64,000 nt of DNA from Ahaetulla prasina (Eukaryota > Chordata > Lepidosauria > Squamata > Colubridae): positions 78,749,757 through 78,813,756 of the forward strand of contig NC_080546.1 in assembly GCF_028640845.1 (NCBI RefSeq), written 5' to 3'. The number at the start of each line of letters is the position of its first letter. Positions within the stretch are counted from its first letter, which is position 1. Both the position numbers and the translations under genes were made by a program. The notes beneath the pieces are model-generated. The model did not search any database. It saw only the letters and a program-made list of their open reading frames with translations, and was not told where the DNA came from. Below, piece by piece: positions 51,206 through 61,189 of the stretch.

Positions 51206-51480
51206 GTCCTCGCCTTACAACAGTTTTTTTAGTGACCCTTCAAAGTTACAATAACATTGAAAAAAAGTAACTTACGACAATTTTTCACACTTAGACTGTT
51301 GCAGCACCCCATGGTCATGTGATCAAAGTTCAGATGTGTGACAACCGGTTTGTATTTATGATGGTTGCATCATCTTGGGATCATGTGATCAGTTTTTGCG
51401 ACTTTCTGACAGGCAAGGTCAAAGGGGAAGCCAGATTCGCTTAACAGTTATGTTATTAACTTAACAACTACAATGATTCG

Positions 51481-51969
51481 TGTCAGCCTCCGCTCTAATC
51501 TTCGTATACTTTTGAATAGTTTATAGCAGTAGATAGAATGTGAAATGTTTATGCTGTATTATCTAACAATTATAGGAATCAGATGTATCATATCACTGTA
51601 CAGGGTAGGGGAAGGGAGCCTATTATGAGTGTCGGCTGACATAACCTTGTGGGGGGAGGATTAACGGCTGAGGATGAATAACGCGGGTTTTTCCCAACTG
51701 AAACTGCATTCCTCGAATGACTGACAACTAGAGACCTGTGGAAGAAGATTACCACGAGGGGCCGAGAAGGAGTTGGCATTGGACCAGACCAGCCTGACCT
51801 CCTGAAGGAGGAGGGACAATTGGGGGGGATATGATGTGTTAGCCTTATTCTGTCTCAGATCCAACTTTATACGCTGCCATCATGACTGTAGCTAGTAAAA
51901 GTACTTGTCTTTAATTCAAATGAAGTCAAGGTGTTTTCTTTCTTAGCTATAATCAGAGGTAGTCTGACA
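51481..51969 (+). repeat. 5' LTR of the gypsy element, 489 bp
   Basis: It starts TGTCAGCC and ends GTCTGACA (TG...CA with TGTCA/TGACA ends). Base-by-base reading against 56798-57286 shows the same length, the same G-runs (six G and seven G) and no mismatch noticed. Confidence 0.96.
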
Positions 51970-51988
51970 TTAAGTTGGATCTCACAGC
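51970..51988 (+). other. Candidate primer-binding site region
   Basis: The 19 bases between the LTR and the gag ATG include TTGGATCTCACAGC. A TGG a few bases after the LTR is the usual start of a tRNA-complementary site. The tRNA was not identified. Confidence 0.45.
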
Positions 51989-53485
51989 ATGTCTTCTAAC
52001 CAGGATTGCAACCGCAATACCGAGGGAGGAGAGTTTAAAAATGTGAGGGAGAGCCAGTCGCTGGCTGAATCGGGGGAGGCGTCCGGAGGAATTCCTGCTG
52101 CCACTTTTAACCCTGAGCTGGAAGATTGCAGAGATCGGTGGATGGAACAACTACAGCTGGAAGATAAAAGTTGGAAACCAGACACAGAAGAGCTTCCCTC
52201 TGGAGTGACAAAAAGGAAGAAAAAAGAGAAGTTTAGGCTTTCGGATTGGCAGGGAGAGCAAGAGATAAAGGACAAGCTCCAGTTAGAGGAAGCCTTGCGT
52301 CTTTTCCGTGAAGTGAAAGTAAGGCAAGCAGCCCGTCAAAGGTATGGAACCCCGACCCGGGCCTCCTGGGGGGAGGGAGAAGAGGAGGAAGATGACACAA
52401 GGGGGCCAGCTGGAGGTGATTCCCTGGGCAGAGAGATTTCCGAAGAGCCAGAGCCACGAACCCTCTCCCCAGAGGAAGCTGAATTGGATGTGGGTCGCGC
52501 GCCACCTGCTGACCAAGCAAGGCTGCGCAGGGGAAGGAAAAAGCCAAAATTCCCCATATTAGAAAAATTTGATGGAGATGCGAAGGAGCTGGAATTGTTC
52601 CTGGCGATAGTGAATGACCACATGTTAGACTGGGGGGGAGATTATTGGTCACAGGCAGCACAAGTTAGAGCTGTGACCCACAATTTGACCGGAAGAGCAG
52701 CTGCATGGTTTGTGTCGCTGTATAAAAACCACTCCCCCCTACTGCAAAATTACGAGCATTTTATTACGGCACTAAGGAGGAGGTTTGAGGACCCCCTGGC
52801 GGAGCAGAAGGCCAAAGGTCGAATGAAAACCATCAGGCAAGGGAGGAGACCGGTGGCTGATTATACCCAGGAATTCAGTGATCTAGTCCCCTTGATGAGA
52901 GGGTGGTCGGAGGTGATCCTGGTCGACTTTTACAAAGAGGGCCTGAATGGAGATCTCTATGAACTGTGCCGGGCACGAGCGCCTCCAACTACATTGTATG
53001 GCTGGTATACCCTGGCAGCAGAGATGGAAATTGAACTAGCGAAGGACCGTAGCAGAAGGCAGCGCACTGGAAGACCGTACCCGGCCCATTCTCCTGGGTG
53101 GCCCTCAAGGGACACGCCTAGACCAGAGGAGGAGACAGCGATCGACTGCGTGCTACAGATGTGGAAAAGAGGCCATCGGGCAGCCGACTGTCGAGTGAAG
53201 TTGGTTCCAAGCACGACCCCTGGTGGTGGGAAGGAAGCAGTGAAACCAACTGCTAAGGCGCGAAAACCGGCAAAAGTGGAGGACGGCATTGCCAAGAAGG
53301 GCACGCCCATCCAGGAGGACCGCGAAGCGTCGACCGACACTGATGACAGCAAAACCACATCGGAGTCCGCCGGAGGCTTTCTGGTGAGTTGGGCACGGGC
53401 CCCTTGGACATTCAGTCAACCTGCATGTTCCCTCCTCGGGCAACAAGGGGGAAATGTTAGCATTATTAGATTCGGGATGTACTAG
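51989..53485 (+). CDS. Gag polyprotein of the gypsy element, open over 498 codons
   Basis: Structural protein of the retrotransposon particle. The ATG is 20 bases after the 5' LTR and is the first in the frame. Residues about 1-185 are charged, with Glu-rich segments. About 185-350 match the retrotransposon Gag capsid-type domain (FPILEKFDGDAKELELFLAI, AAAWFVSLYKNHSPLLQNYE, FYKEGLNGDLYELCRARAPP), the kind also found in host PEG10/RTL proteins. Near residues 385-400 a CCHC zinc knuckle is expected: GHRAADC is present but the first Cys pair is not in this frame. The Cys codons lie in the neighbouring frame, bracketed by two compensating indels. Everything upstream of that point looks intact. 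The frame ends at 53483-53485, overlapping the protease start at 53454. Confidence 0.88.
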   Translation: MSSNQDCNRNTEGGEFKNVRESQSLAESGEASGGIPAATFNPELEDCRDRWMEQLQLEDKSWKPDTEELPSGVTKRKKKEKFRLSDWQGEQEIKDKLQLEEALRLFREVKVRQAARQRYGTPTRASWGEGEEEEDDTRGPAGGDSLGREISEEPEPRTLSPEEAELDVGRAPPADQARLRRGRKKPKFPILEKFDGDAKELELFLAIVNDHMLDWGGDYWSQAAQVRAVTHNLTGRAAAWFVSLYKNHSPLLQNYEHFITALRRRFEDPLAEQKAKGRMKTIRQGRRPVADYTQEFSDLVPLMRGWSEVILVDFYKEGLNGDLYELCRARAPPTTLYGWYTLAAEMEIELAKDRSRRQRTGRPYPAHSPGWPSRDTPRPEEETAIDCVLQMWKRGHRAADCRVKLVPSTTPGGGKEAVKPTAKARKPAKVEDGIAKKGTPIQEDREASTDTDDSKTTSESAGGFLVSWARAPWTFSQPACSLLGQQGGNVSIIRFGMY

Positions 53486-53800
53486 GTGCATGATCAGTCC
53501 CGAACTAGTAGAAAAAATGGAACTAAGGTTGAGAACCCTAAGCAGGCCCATAGCATTTGCCCAGTTGGATGGCAGTGTGGCAGGGGAGGACCCGCCCATT
53601 TCGTAACAGAACCCATAGAAATGGAAATTGGAGACCATCGCGAGATTTTAAACTTCATAGTAGCCCTGGAATGGACCAACCTTTGGTACTAGGACTGTCA
53701 TGGTTGCGAAATGGAACCCCCATATTAACTGGAGAACGGGAGTCTTACGGTACCGCGCAAGAGCGTAAAAAGGAGGAAAAGGGGGATCCAAGAAGAGTCA
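53454..53800 (+). pseudogene. Gypsy protease region, broken in at least two places
   Basis: Aspartic protease that would process Gag-Pol. The catalytic signature ALLDSG is readable from the frame at 53454, different from the gag frame and overlapping its end. Downstream, FVTEPIEMEIGDHREILNFI is in a second frame (53486-53692) and MDQPLVLGLSWLRNGTPILT in a third (53557-53850). One frame change next to gag could be a programmed shift; the further ones cannot all be, so the region is disrupted or misassembled. Confidence 0.85.
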
Positions 53801-53804
53801 GACT

Positions 53805-54450
53805 ATGGCCATGCTCCAAGATAAGTGGGGGGCAATGGTTGAACGGATAGATGGGGAGGAAAGGATACCTAAGGAGTACTGGGACCTGCGGAAGTCTTTA
53901 GTGAGAAAGCATCAGGCGTTCTACCTCCCCATAGGCCTATTGATTGTGCCATCGACATCCTACCGGGGTAAAACTTCCAAAACCAAAAGCTTACCCCATG
54001 ACCCAAAAGGAATTGGGAGAGCTGAAAGTTCATAGACAAAAACCTAGAGCGGGCTTTATCCAACCAGCTAGGCCTCGCGTGGCCGCACCTGTGATGTTCC
54101 GGGAAAAGAAAGACGGCTCATTTCGTCTGATAGTTGACTATAGAAATTTAAGCGCAGTGTGCGCCCGAAAACATATACCCCATGCCGCTCATGAAAGATA
54201 TGTTAGCACACTTAGCGAAGGGAAGTTCTTCACCAAATTGGACCTGAAGCTTACTACAGAGTCCGTATAAAGGAGGGGATGAATGGAAAACCGCTTTCAA
54301 CTGTCCACTAGGGTGTTTCCAGTTTCAGTACTGCCTTTTGGTCTACAGGGGCGCCTGCAGTTTTTATGCAACTGATAAATGAAATACTCCATCAGCATTT
54401 GTTCAAAGGGTTCTTGTCTACCTTGACGACATACTCATCTATACAGAAAC
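53805..54450 (+). pseudogene. Gypsy reverse transcriptase, N-terminal and palm, frameshifted
   Basis: RNA-directed DNA polymerase part of Pol. IPKEYWDLRKSLV opens it (frame at 53805). KLPKPKAYPMTQKELGEL and VAAPVMFREKKDGSFRLIVD are in the next frame (53944-54270), which ends at a stop soon after EGKFFTKLDLK. LPFGLQG-type text is readable near 54331-54350. The catalytic YLDD lies at 54419-54430. Short out-of-frame stretches inside otherwise good sequence show paired single-base indels. Most residues remain conserved, so the damage is indel-type rather than substitution-type. Confidence 0.88.
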
Positions 54451-54451
54451 T

Positions 54452-55442
54452 ATGGAAGAACATATTAAACTAGTAAGAGCAGTTCTCAAAAAGTTATTAT
54501 CTGCTGAACTGTATTGCAAGCTATCCAAATGTGATTTCCATCAAACTAAAATAGACTACTTAGGGTATCGCATTTCAGCGGATGGATTGGAAATGGATCC
54601 AGAAAAGGTGAAAGCTGTTTTGGAATGGGCCCCCCCACGCACCCGCAAACAGCTACAAAGTTTTTTAGGATTCGCAAATTTCTACCGTCAATTCATCCCC
54701 TCCTTTGCTCAAATTGCTTTGCCAATCACCAACCTCCTAAAAACTAAAGGAGACACTAAACCCAAACCATCACTGCCCCTCGAATGGACAATGGAATGTC
54801 AAGCAGCATTTGAAAAATTGAAACGACTCTTTGCTGCCGAACCAATTTTGAAACACCCCGACATGAATGTTCCCTTTGTAATACAAGCAGATGCCAGTGA
54901 TGTAGCAGTCGGAGCCGTTTTGCTCCAAAACAATCCTGATGGTAAACTACAACCCTGTGCTTTCACTTCGGAAATTGACTGAAACTGAGAGACGATGGGC
55001 TATTTGGGAAAAGGAAGCATTTGCAGTTCATTGGGCCTTACGAACATGGAGACATTTCTTAGAAGGTTCAAATCATCCGTTTGAAGTTTGGACTGACCAC
55101 AAAAATCTAGAGGCCCTAAAAACTCCTAGAAAACTTTCACCTAAACAAGCCCGCTGGGCTCAATATTTTAACCGTTTTAATTTCACCTTACATTACATTC
55201 CGGGAGGAAAAAACTTCTTAGCAGATGCTCTCTCACGGTTGCCCCAATACAATTGCACTCGCTCCGAGGTAGTTCAGCCAATACTTCCCGTGCAACAGTT
55301 GGCAGCTCCAGCTATAACTAGAAGCCACTCCAAACCCGAATCCTCTCTCCCAGATGAACTAACCAAGTCATTTAAAGATGCTTTAACCACCGATGACTGG
55401 TACTTAGCGCATTCCATGAATGCACACTCCGTGATGGACTAG
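54452..55442 (+). pseudogene. Gypsy RT thumb and RNase H, one frame break
   Basis: The frame 54452-54982 covers the RT thumb (KIDYLGYRISADGLEMDPEK, LQSFLGFANFYRQFIPSFAQ) and the RNase H start, with the first catalytic Asp in IQADASD (54890). Near 54970 one base is missing and the frame moves to 54939-55442, which has ETERRWAIWEKEAFAVHWAL, VWTDHKNLEAL and LHYIPGGKNFLADALSRLPQ. The RNase H removes the RNA template during cDNA synthesis. Another break follows near 55420, before the integrase. Confidence 0.9.
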
Positions 55443-55513
55443 CTTGGATTGGAACAAAACTATCGTTCCTCTCACTCAGAGAAACCATCCTACTACGTTG
55501 CCATGATGCCAAA

Positions 55514-56383
55514 ATGGCAGGACACTTTGGATTTGTAAAAACCTTACATCTTCTTAAAAGACAATTCTGGTGGCCAAGTCTTAAAAAGGATGTACAAGCA
55601 TATGTAGCAAGTTGCCCTATTTGCGCATTGTCAAAAAGACCTCCTGGAAAGCCTCCTGGACTACTACAAACGGTAGCCAGGCCAGGAACCCCATGGAAAG
55701 AAATATCCATGGATTTCATAGTGGAACTACCTGAAAGCGCAGGCAATACAGTTATATGGGTTGTAACTGACCTTTTCTCCAAACAAGTACATTTTATTCC
55801 ATGTTCAAAAATACCCTCCTCAAAGACTCTAGCAAAATTGTTTGTACAACACATTTATAGACTCCACGGAGTTCCTGACCGCATTATTTCAGATCGAGGA
55901 GTTCAATTCACTTCTCACTTTTGGAAAGAATTTTTACGACTTATTGGCTCCGCCCAGGGATTAAGCTCCGCCCATCATCCCCAGACTAATGGAAGTTGTG
56001 AACGTTCGAACTCTGTACTGGAACAATATTTACGTTGTTATATTAATTACCAGCAGGACAATTGGGCAGACCTCTTACCCTTCGCTGAGGTTGCCTATAA
56101 CAACTCAGTTCATAGTAGCACCGGATTTACTCCTTTTAAAATAGCTTCAGGTCAAGATTTTGTACCTATCTCTGAACTTCCAAAAGAAGAAACCACAGTT
56201 TCCTCTTTGTCAGAATGGATAGATCAAATACAAAGCACCTGGAAAATGACTCGCAAGGCAATTGACGATGCTCACCGTGCACATAAACAACAAGCAGATA
56301 AGAAAAGATCCCTGAGAACAAATACAAAGTGGGTGATAAAGTTTACCTTTCCACAAAATATCTTCAAACCACCCAAAATCTAA
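55514..56383 (+). CDS. Gypsy integrase, core intact, C-terminus out of frame
   Basis: Inserts the cDNA into chromosomes. The 289-residue frame begins within the HHCC zinc domain: MAGHFGFVKT then CPIC at 55613-55624; the first His lies just upstream, in sequence before this ATG. The catalytic residues are Asp at 55712 (ISMDFIVELP), Asp at 55892 (IISDRGVQF) and Glu at 56000 (NGSCERSN). There are 35 residues between the last two, the D,D-35-E spacing of retroviral-type integrases. ADLLPFAEVAYNNSVHSSTG follows. Near 56320 the frame is lost; the expected continuation VGDKVYLSTKYLQTTQ is in the frame of 56329. All three catalytic residues and the core are in one frame, but as part of Pol it is not expressed intact. 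Confidence 0.9.
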   Translation: MAGHFGFVKTLHLLKRQFWWPSLKKDVQAYVASCPICALSKRPPGKPPGLLQTVARPGTPWKEISMDFIVELPESAGNTVIWVVTDLFSKQVHFIPCSKIPSSKTLAKLFVQHIYRLHGVPDRIISDRGVQFTSHFWKEFLRLIGSAQGLSSAHHPQTNGSCERSNSVLEQYLRCYINYQQDNWADLLPFAEVAYNNSVHSSTGFTPFKIASGQDFVPISELPKEETTVSSLSEWIDQIQSTWKMTRKAIDDAHRAHKQQADKKRSLRTNTKWVIKFTFPQNIFKPPKI

Positions 56384-56725
56384 AAACTTGGACCCAAATA
56401 TGTGGGACCTTTCTCCATAGTGAAAATCATCAACCCGTGACTGTACAACTGGACTTGCCAAAAACACTTAGCGAATTCACCCGTTTTCCATGTGAGCTTG
56501 TTAAAACCAGAGCATACTTCCACTCTCCGTGCAACCCATACACCCCCTCCTATACCTATTCTCATAGAGGGAGAACAGCATTTTGAAATTAAAGAAATAT
56601 TAGATTCACGGAAACATAGAAATAAAATTCAATATCTCGTTGCTTGGAAACACTTCCCCTTATCCCAAGCTGAATGGGTAAACAAAGAAGATGTTCGGCT
56701 TCGAAAAGATAGCACAATTCTATAA
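56329..56725 (+). pseudogene. Integrase C-terminal region and chromodomain, two frames
   Basis: The frame 56329-56586 gives the integrase C-terminal GDKVYLSTKYL part, with further local breaks. The frame 56492-56725 gives SLLKPEHTSTLR and then a chromodomain (about 56577-56700: FEIKEILDSRKHRNKIQYLV, AWKHFPLSQAEWVNKED) with the aromatic residues Tyr and Trp expected of that fold. Chromodomains in this position direct chromoviral integration to particular chromatin; that is family knowledge. Pol ends with a stop at 56723-56725. Confidence 0.87.
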
Positions 56726-56785
56726 AAATATCCTGACAAACCCTAACTTCTCTTTTTTCCTTTCTAGGACTGACGTCCTTGTTGC

Positions 56786-56797
56786 AGGAGGGCCGAA
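56786..56797 (+). other. Polypurine tract
   Basis: AGGAGGGCCGAA lies directly before the 3' LTR, the expected place for plus-strand priming. It includes two pyrimidines. Confidence 0.7.
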
Positions 56798-57286
56798 TGT
56801 CAGCCTCCGCTCTAATCTTCGTATACTTTTGAATAGTTTATAGCAGTAGATAGAATGTGAAATGTTTATGCTGTATTATCTAACAATTATAGGAATCAGA
56901 TGTATCATATCACTGTACAGGGTAGGGGAAGGGAGCCTATTATGAGTGTCGGCTGACATAACCTTGTGGGGGGAGGATTAACGGCTGAGGATGAATAACG
57001 CGGGTTTTTCCCAACTGAAACTGCATTCCTCGAATGACTGACAACTAGAGACCTGTGGAAGAAGATTACCACGAGGGGCCGAGAAGGAGTTGGCATTGGA
57101 CCAGACCAGCCTGACCTCCTGAAGGAGGAGGGACAATTGGGGGGGATATGATGTGTTAGCCTTATTCTGTCTCAGATCCAACTTTATACGCTGCCATCAT
57201 GACTGTAGCTAGTAAAAGTACTTGTCTTTAATTCAAATGAAGTCAAGGTGTTTTCTTTCTTAGCTATAATCAGAGGTAGTCTGACA
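56798..57286 (+). repeat. 3' LTR of the gypsy element, 489 bp
   Basis: Same length and apparently the same sequence as 51481-51969. The two open frames (63 and 67 residues) on the minus strand are identical in both LTRs and are not genes. Confidence 0.96.
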
Positions 57287-57307
57287 ATTCGCTTCACATA
57301 TATGAGC

Positions 57308-57527
57308 CATGGTGGCCTAGTGGTTAGAATTTGTATTGCAGGCTAATTCTGACAACTGTCAGCAGTTCGATTCTGACCGGCTCAAAGGTTGACTCAGCCT
57401 TTTATCCTTCCATGGTCGGTAAAATGAGGACCCAGATTGTTGGGGGCAATATGATGACTCTGTAAACTGCTTAGAGAGGGCTGTAAAAGCACTGTGAAGC
57501 AGTATATAAGTGTAATTGCTAGTGCTA
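57308..57527 (+). mobile_element. tRNA-derived SINE, near full length
   Basis: The head GAGCCATGGTGGCCTAGTGG, B-box-like AGCAGTTCGATTCTGACC, body GGACCCAGATTGTTGGGGG and tail TATATAAGTGTAATTGCTAG are present. It sits in the same TA-type MITE as the gypsy element, 22 bases from its 3' TSD. Confidence 0.87.
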
Positions 57528-57739
57528 ATAACTCTGGCAAGAAAGGATATAAAATGGAGCAAAACTCATTTAACAAATGTCTCACTTAGTATCATGAATT
57601 TTGGGCTCAATTGTGGTCGTACATTTATTCATACAAACAGCTAATGACTCTTCTGTGGCTTCATTGTAGAAACTCTGAGGCGAATGGAGCCATCTTGAAG
57701 CAAAATAATCTTTACGTCAGTAGATCAACCAAGTCAGGA

Positions 57740-58400
57740 AATTTATTTATTTATTTATTTATTTTATTTTGTCACAACAATATATGTAGGTATCATACAA
57801 AAAGATTATATAGTAAATAAACACATATATGGGTAAATATAAGGAGGTATAAGCATACATATAGGAAGAAGAAAAGAAAAACAATAGGACAGGAACGGTA
57901 GGCACGTTTGTGCGCTTATGGACGCCCCTTATGGTCCTCTTAGGAATGGGGTGAGGTCAATAGTAGAAAGTTTTTGGTTAAAGCTTTTAGGATTATGGGA
58001 AGAGACCACAGAGTCAGGTAAAGTATTCCAAGCACTGATGATTCTGTTACAGAAGTCATATTTTCTGCAATCTAGATTAAAGCGGTTGACATTAAGTTTA
58101 AATCTATTAGTTGCTCTAGTATTATTGCAATTAAAGCTGAAGTAGTCTTTAACAGGAAGGACATTACAATAGATGATTCTGTGAGTTAAGCTTAGGTCTT
58201 GTCGAAGGCGATGGAGTTCCAAGTTTTCTAAGCCTAGGATTTCAAGTCTGGTGGGATAGGGTATTTTATTGTTTTCAGAGGAATGGAGAACTCTTCTTGT
58301 AAAATATTTCTGGACACGTTCAATTGTATTGATGTCAGAGATGTGGTGAGGGTTCCAAACAGGCGAGCTGTATTCTAAAATTATTCCTAATGCTGACTTT
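57740..58400 (-). mobile_element. CR1-superfamily LINE (family B) 3' end, minus
   Basis: The minus-strand frame 57929-58222 contains FSFNCNNTRATNRFKLNVNR and DFCNRIISAWNTLPDSVVSS, the RT C-terminus. The 3' end is (ATTT)n and TTTTGTCACAACAATATATG in reverse. Confidence 0.85.
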
Positions 58401-59137
58401 TCGCATAGCAGAGTACTAAAAATCAGAGGCTATATATTTTTTTTTTTACTTTAAAATGTGGGAAAACAGTGGATTATTTTTCTTGCCTCCAGAGTTTATT
58501 CTTTAATGACTTGAACTGATGAGTCATCCTGTGCCATTCACAAGGAAAGGAATTCACAAGACTTCCACCTGCAGACCAAGGATTCTATTTTATTTTCCTT
58601 TATCTACACACATGTGCCAATTAAGGTTATTCATTGTTTCAGAATCTACAAGGAACAGTTAGCCTGTTGATGTCCACTGATTGAAAAAAAAAAAAAGGAA
58701 AGAAGTTTAGGTAAATAAAGCCGCATACAAATTATCCCTCTTAGCAAACACCAGCTGCACAGGAAGGGGAAAACTGTTAGCCATGTCACACTGATGTGCT
58801 GTGCAGATCCAGATGAAGCTTCTTAAGGAGCTGTGTTGCAACCACACTAGCCAGCTTTGACAGGAAAGGACTGAGCAGGAAAACAAAGGAGATGAAACAA
58901 TGGTGTGAATTTGACCCTTACTTTATAATGCCAACATCTGGTCTCTCTGACATTCATTCACAATAACACACACATACGCACACACACACTTGTCAACTTT
59001 TCAAAATGTGTGTGTGAGAGGGGGAAGGACTCCACTGGCAGACCCTTGAAAGAGGACAACAAGCAAGCACCAAACTTTTGCAGTGCCCATAGACACTGTG
59101 ACATTGGAGCAGAAGAATTCTAACCAGAGGAAGGAGA
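58401..59137. other. Unassigned sequence with a short (CA)n
   Basis: ACACACACATACGCACACAC lies near 58970. No gene or other repeat recognised. Confidence 0.4.
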
Positions 59138-60665
59138 CACAAACAGGATTTATTTTATTTATTTATTTATTTGTCGAGTACGTATTAGATAATATATATA
59201 AGTATAAGCATGAATTGAATACATAAAATGTAGAATAGAATAGAATAGAATAGAATAGAATAGAATAGAATAGAATAGAATAGAATAGAATAGAATTTTT
59301 TATTGGCCAAGTGTGATTGGACACACAAGAAATTTGTCTTTGGTGCATATGCTCTCAGTGTACATAAAAGAAAAGATACGTTCATCAAAGTACATTTACA
59401 ACACAAATGATGGTCAATATATCAATATAAATCATAACGATTGCCATCAACAAAGTTACAGTCATACAGTCATAAGTGGAAGAGATTGGTGATGGGAACG
59501 ATGAGAAGATTAATAGTAGTGCAGATTCAGTAAATCGTTTGAGAGTGTTGAGGGAATTATTTGCTTAGCAGAGTGATGGCCTTTGGGAAAAAAACTGTTC
59601 TTGTGTCTAGTTGTTCTGGTGTGCAGTGCTCTGTAGCGTCGTTTTGAGGGTAGGAGTTGAAACAGTTTATGTCCTGGATGTGAGGGATCTGTAAATATTT
59701 TCACGGCCCTCTTCTTGATTCGTGTAGTATACAGGTCCTCAATGGAAGGCAGGTTGGTAGCAATTATTTTTTCTGCAGTTCTACTTATCCTCTGAAGTCT
59801 GTGTCTTTCTTGTTGGGTTGCAGAACCGAACCAGACAGTTATAGAGGTGCAAATGACAGACTCAATAATTCCTCTGTAGAATGTAAATTGTACAGTTCAA
59901 GGGAACATTAGGACAGGGACTGTAGGCACACTGGTGCTCTTATGCATGCCCCTTTCAGACCTCTTAGGAATGGGGTGAGATCAACAGTAGACAGCCTAAG
60001 GTTAAAATTTTAGGGATTTTGGGATGAAACCACAGAGTCAGGTAATGCATTCCAGGCATTGACCACTCTGTTGCTGAAGTCATTTTTTCTGCAATTCGGA
60101 GCGGTTCACTTTAAATTTGCATCTATTGCGTGCTTGTGTATTGTTGTGGTTGAAGCTGAAGTAGTCATTGACAGGTAGGACATTGTATTAGATGATTTTA
60201 TGAGCTATGCTCAGGTCATACTGAAGGCGGCTTAGTTCTAAATTTTCTAAGCCCAAAATTTCAAGTCTTGTGGCATAAGGTTATTTGTTGCAAGCAGAGG
60301 AGTGGAGGACTCTTCTTGTGAAATATTTCTGGACACGTTCAATTGTATTAATGTCCGATATGCCGTGTGTGTTCCAGACAGATGAGCTGTATTCGAGAAT
60401 TGGTCTAGCAAATGTTTTGTATGCTCTGGTTAGTAGTGTAATATTACTGGAGAAGAAGCTACACAAGATTAGGTTTACAACCCTTAATGCCTTTTTGGCA
60501 ATGTTGTTACAGTGGGTTTTGGCACTTAGATCATTTGATATGAGTACTCCAAGGTCCTTGACAGAGTGAGGGTCATCTACAAGGTCATGTCCACTCAGTT
60601 TGTATTTTGTGTTCTGATTCCTTGTGCCAATGTGTAAGACAGAGCATTTGTTCAATGCTGTTTAA
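59138..60665 (-). mobile_element. CR1-superfamily LINE (family B), minus, split by an L3-like LINE
   Basis: The 3' tail is at 59138-59230. The coding part resumes at 59881 (GACTGTAGGCACACTGGTGC) and extends to 60665. The minus-strand frame 60281-60655 gives NKCSVLHIGTRNQNTKYKLS, DLGVLISNDLSAKTHCNNIA and FARPILEYSSSVWNTHGISD, the region between the RT thumb and C-terminus of CR1-type LINEs. It is 5'-truncated and lacks the catalytic motifs. Confidence 0.86.
59231..59880 (-). mobile_element. CR1/L3-like LINE 3' end with (ATAGA)n tail, inside another LINE
   Basis: About 13 AGAAT units (59231-59297), then TTTTTATTGGCCAAGTGTGA. The minus-strand frame has KIFTDPSHPGHKLFQLLPSK and RTTRHKNSFFPKG. 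Confidence 0.9.
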
Positions 60666-61188
60666 TTTAATTAAAATTTAATTTAATTTTGATGGCGTTT
60701 AAAAGTTGCCAGCCTGTTTTGCTTCTGCCTCGTGCCTTTTTAAAAATAATTTAGTCTACAAAAATCAGCAGGTAACAGAGACAAGGAGGCAGTAGAAATT
60801 GTGAAACCGAGATCTGGGATGGTTTTGGAAGGGCCAAAAAAAAGGGGAACGAGTTGACATTCAATCTTGAAAATGGGACAACCGTCGGTTGAATATTCTG
60901 ATAATATGGGACTCCAGTCAGTTTGGGATGGCAGAGGTAAATAAAAGATTATGGGTCTGTGGGCTTAAGTGGTCATCTTGGAACACTTATCTTGCTCTGG
61001 CTGTTGGCAGAGACTGGAGAGGCGAGGAAATGATAAAAGTAGCATTGCAACATTGTGATCTAATGTCTGCTCCTTTGATATGTGTGTCATAACATTGCAG
61101 GCCAGAGCACTTTCATTATGACAGAGTGATGCTTCTTGCAAAAGCTTTCAGACCTGTGGATGCCCTTGGATGTTGAACACTCTCTGCT
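60666..61188. other. Unassigned sequence
   Basis: No repeat or gene recognised. Confidence 0.4.
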
Positions 61189-61189
61189 A

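Larger units (their letters stand above)
51481..57286 (+). mobile_element. Ty3/gypsy chromovirus-type LTR retrotransposon, 5,806 bp
   Basis: The order is LTR, gag, protease, reverse transcriptase, RNase H, integrase, chromodomain, LTR. The flanks are ATTCG on both sides (51476-51480 and 57287-57291), a 5-bp TSD. Integrase after RNase H places it in Ty3/gypsy, and the C-terminal chromodomain makes it a chromovirus (Sushi-like clade by gag type; inference). There is no env. Both LTRs are 489 bp and I see no difference between them, so insertion was recent. Despite that, the pol region changes frame many times. Confidence 0.96.
51206..57620 (-). mobile_element. TA-type MITE in three pieces (GTAGTCCT family)
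   Basis: The pieces are 51206-51480 (GGTCCTCGCCTTACAACAG and onward), 57287-57307 and about 57530-57620 (GCAAGAAAGGATATAAAATG, CTCAATTGTGGTCGTAC). In order they make one reverse copy of the family. The gypsy element and a SINE have inserted in it. Both outer ends are trimmed. Confidence 0.78.

Noticed and set aside
56380..56800. Envelope gene in the gypsy element
   Set aside because: Between the chromodomain stop and the polypurine tract there are only about 60 bases.
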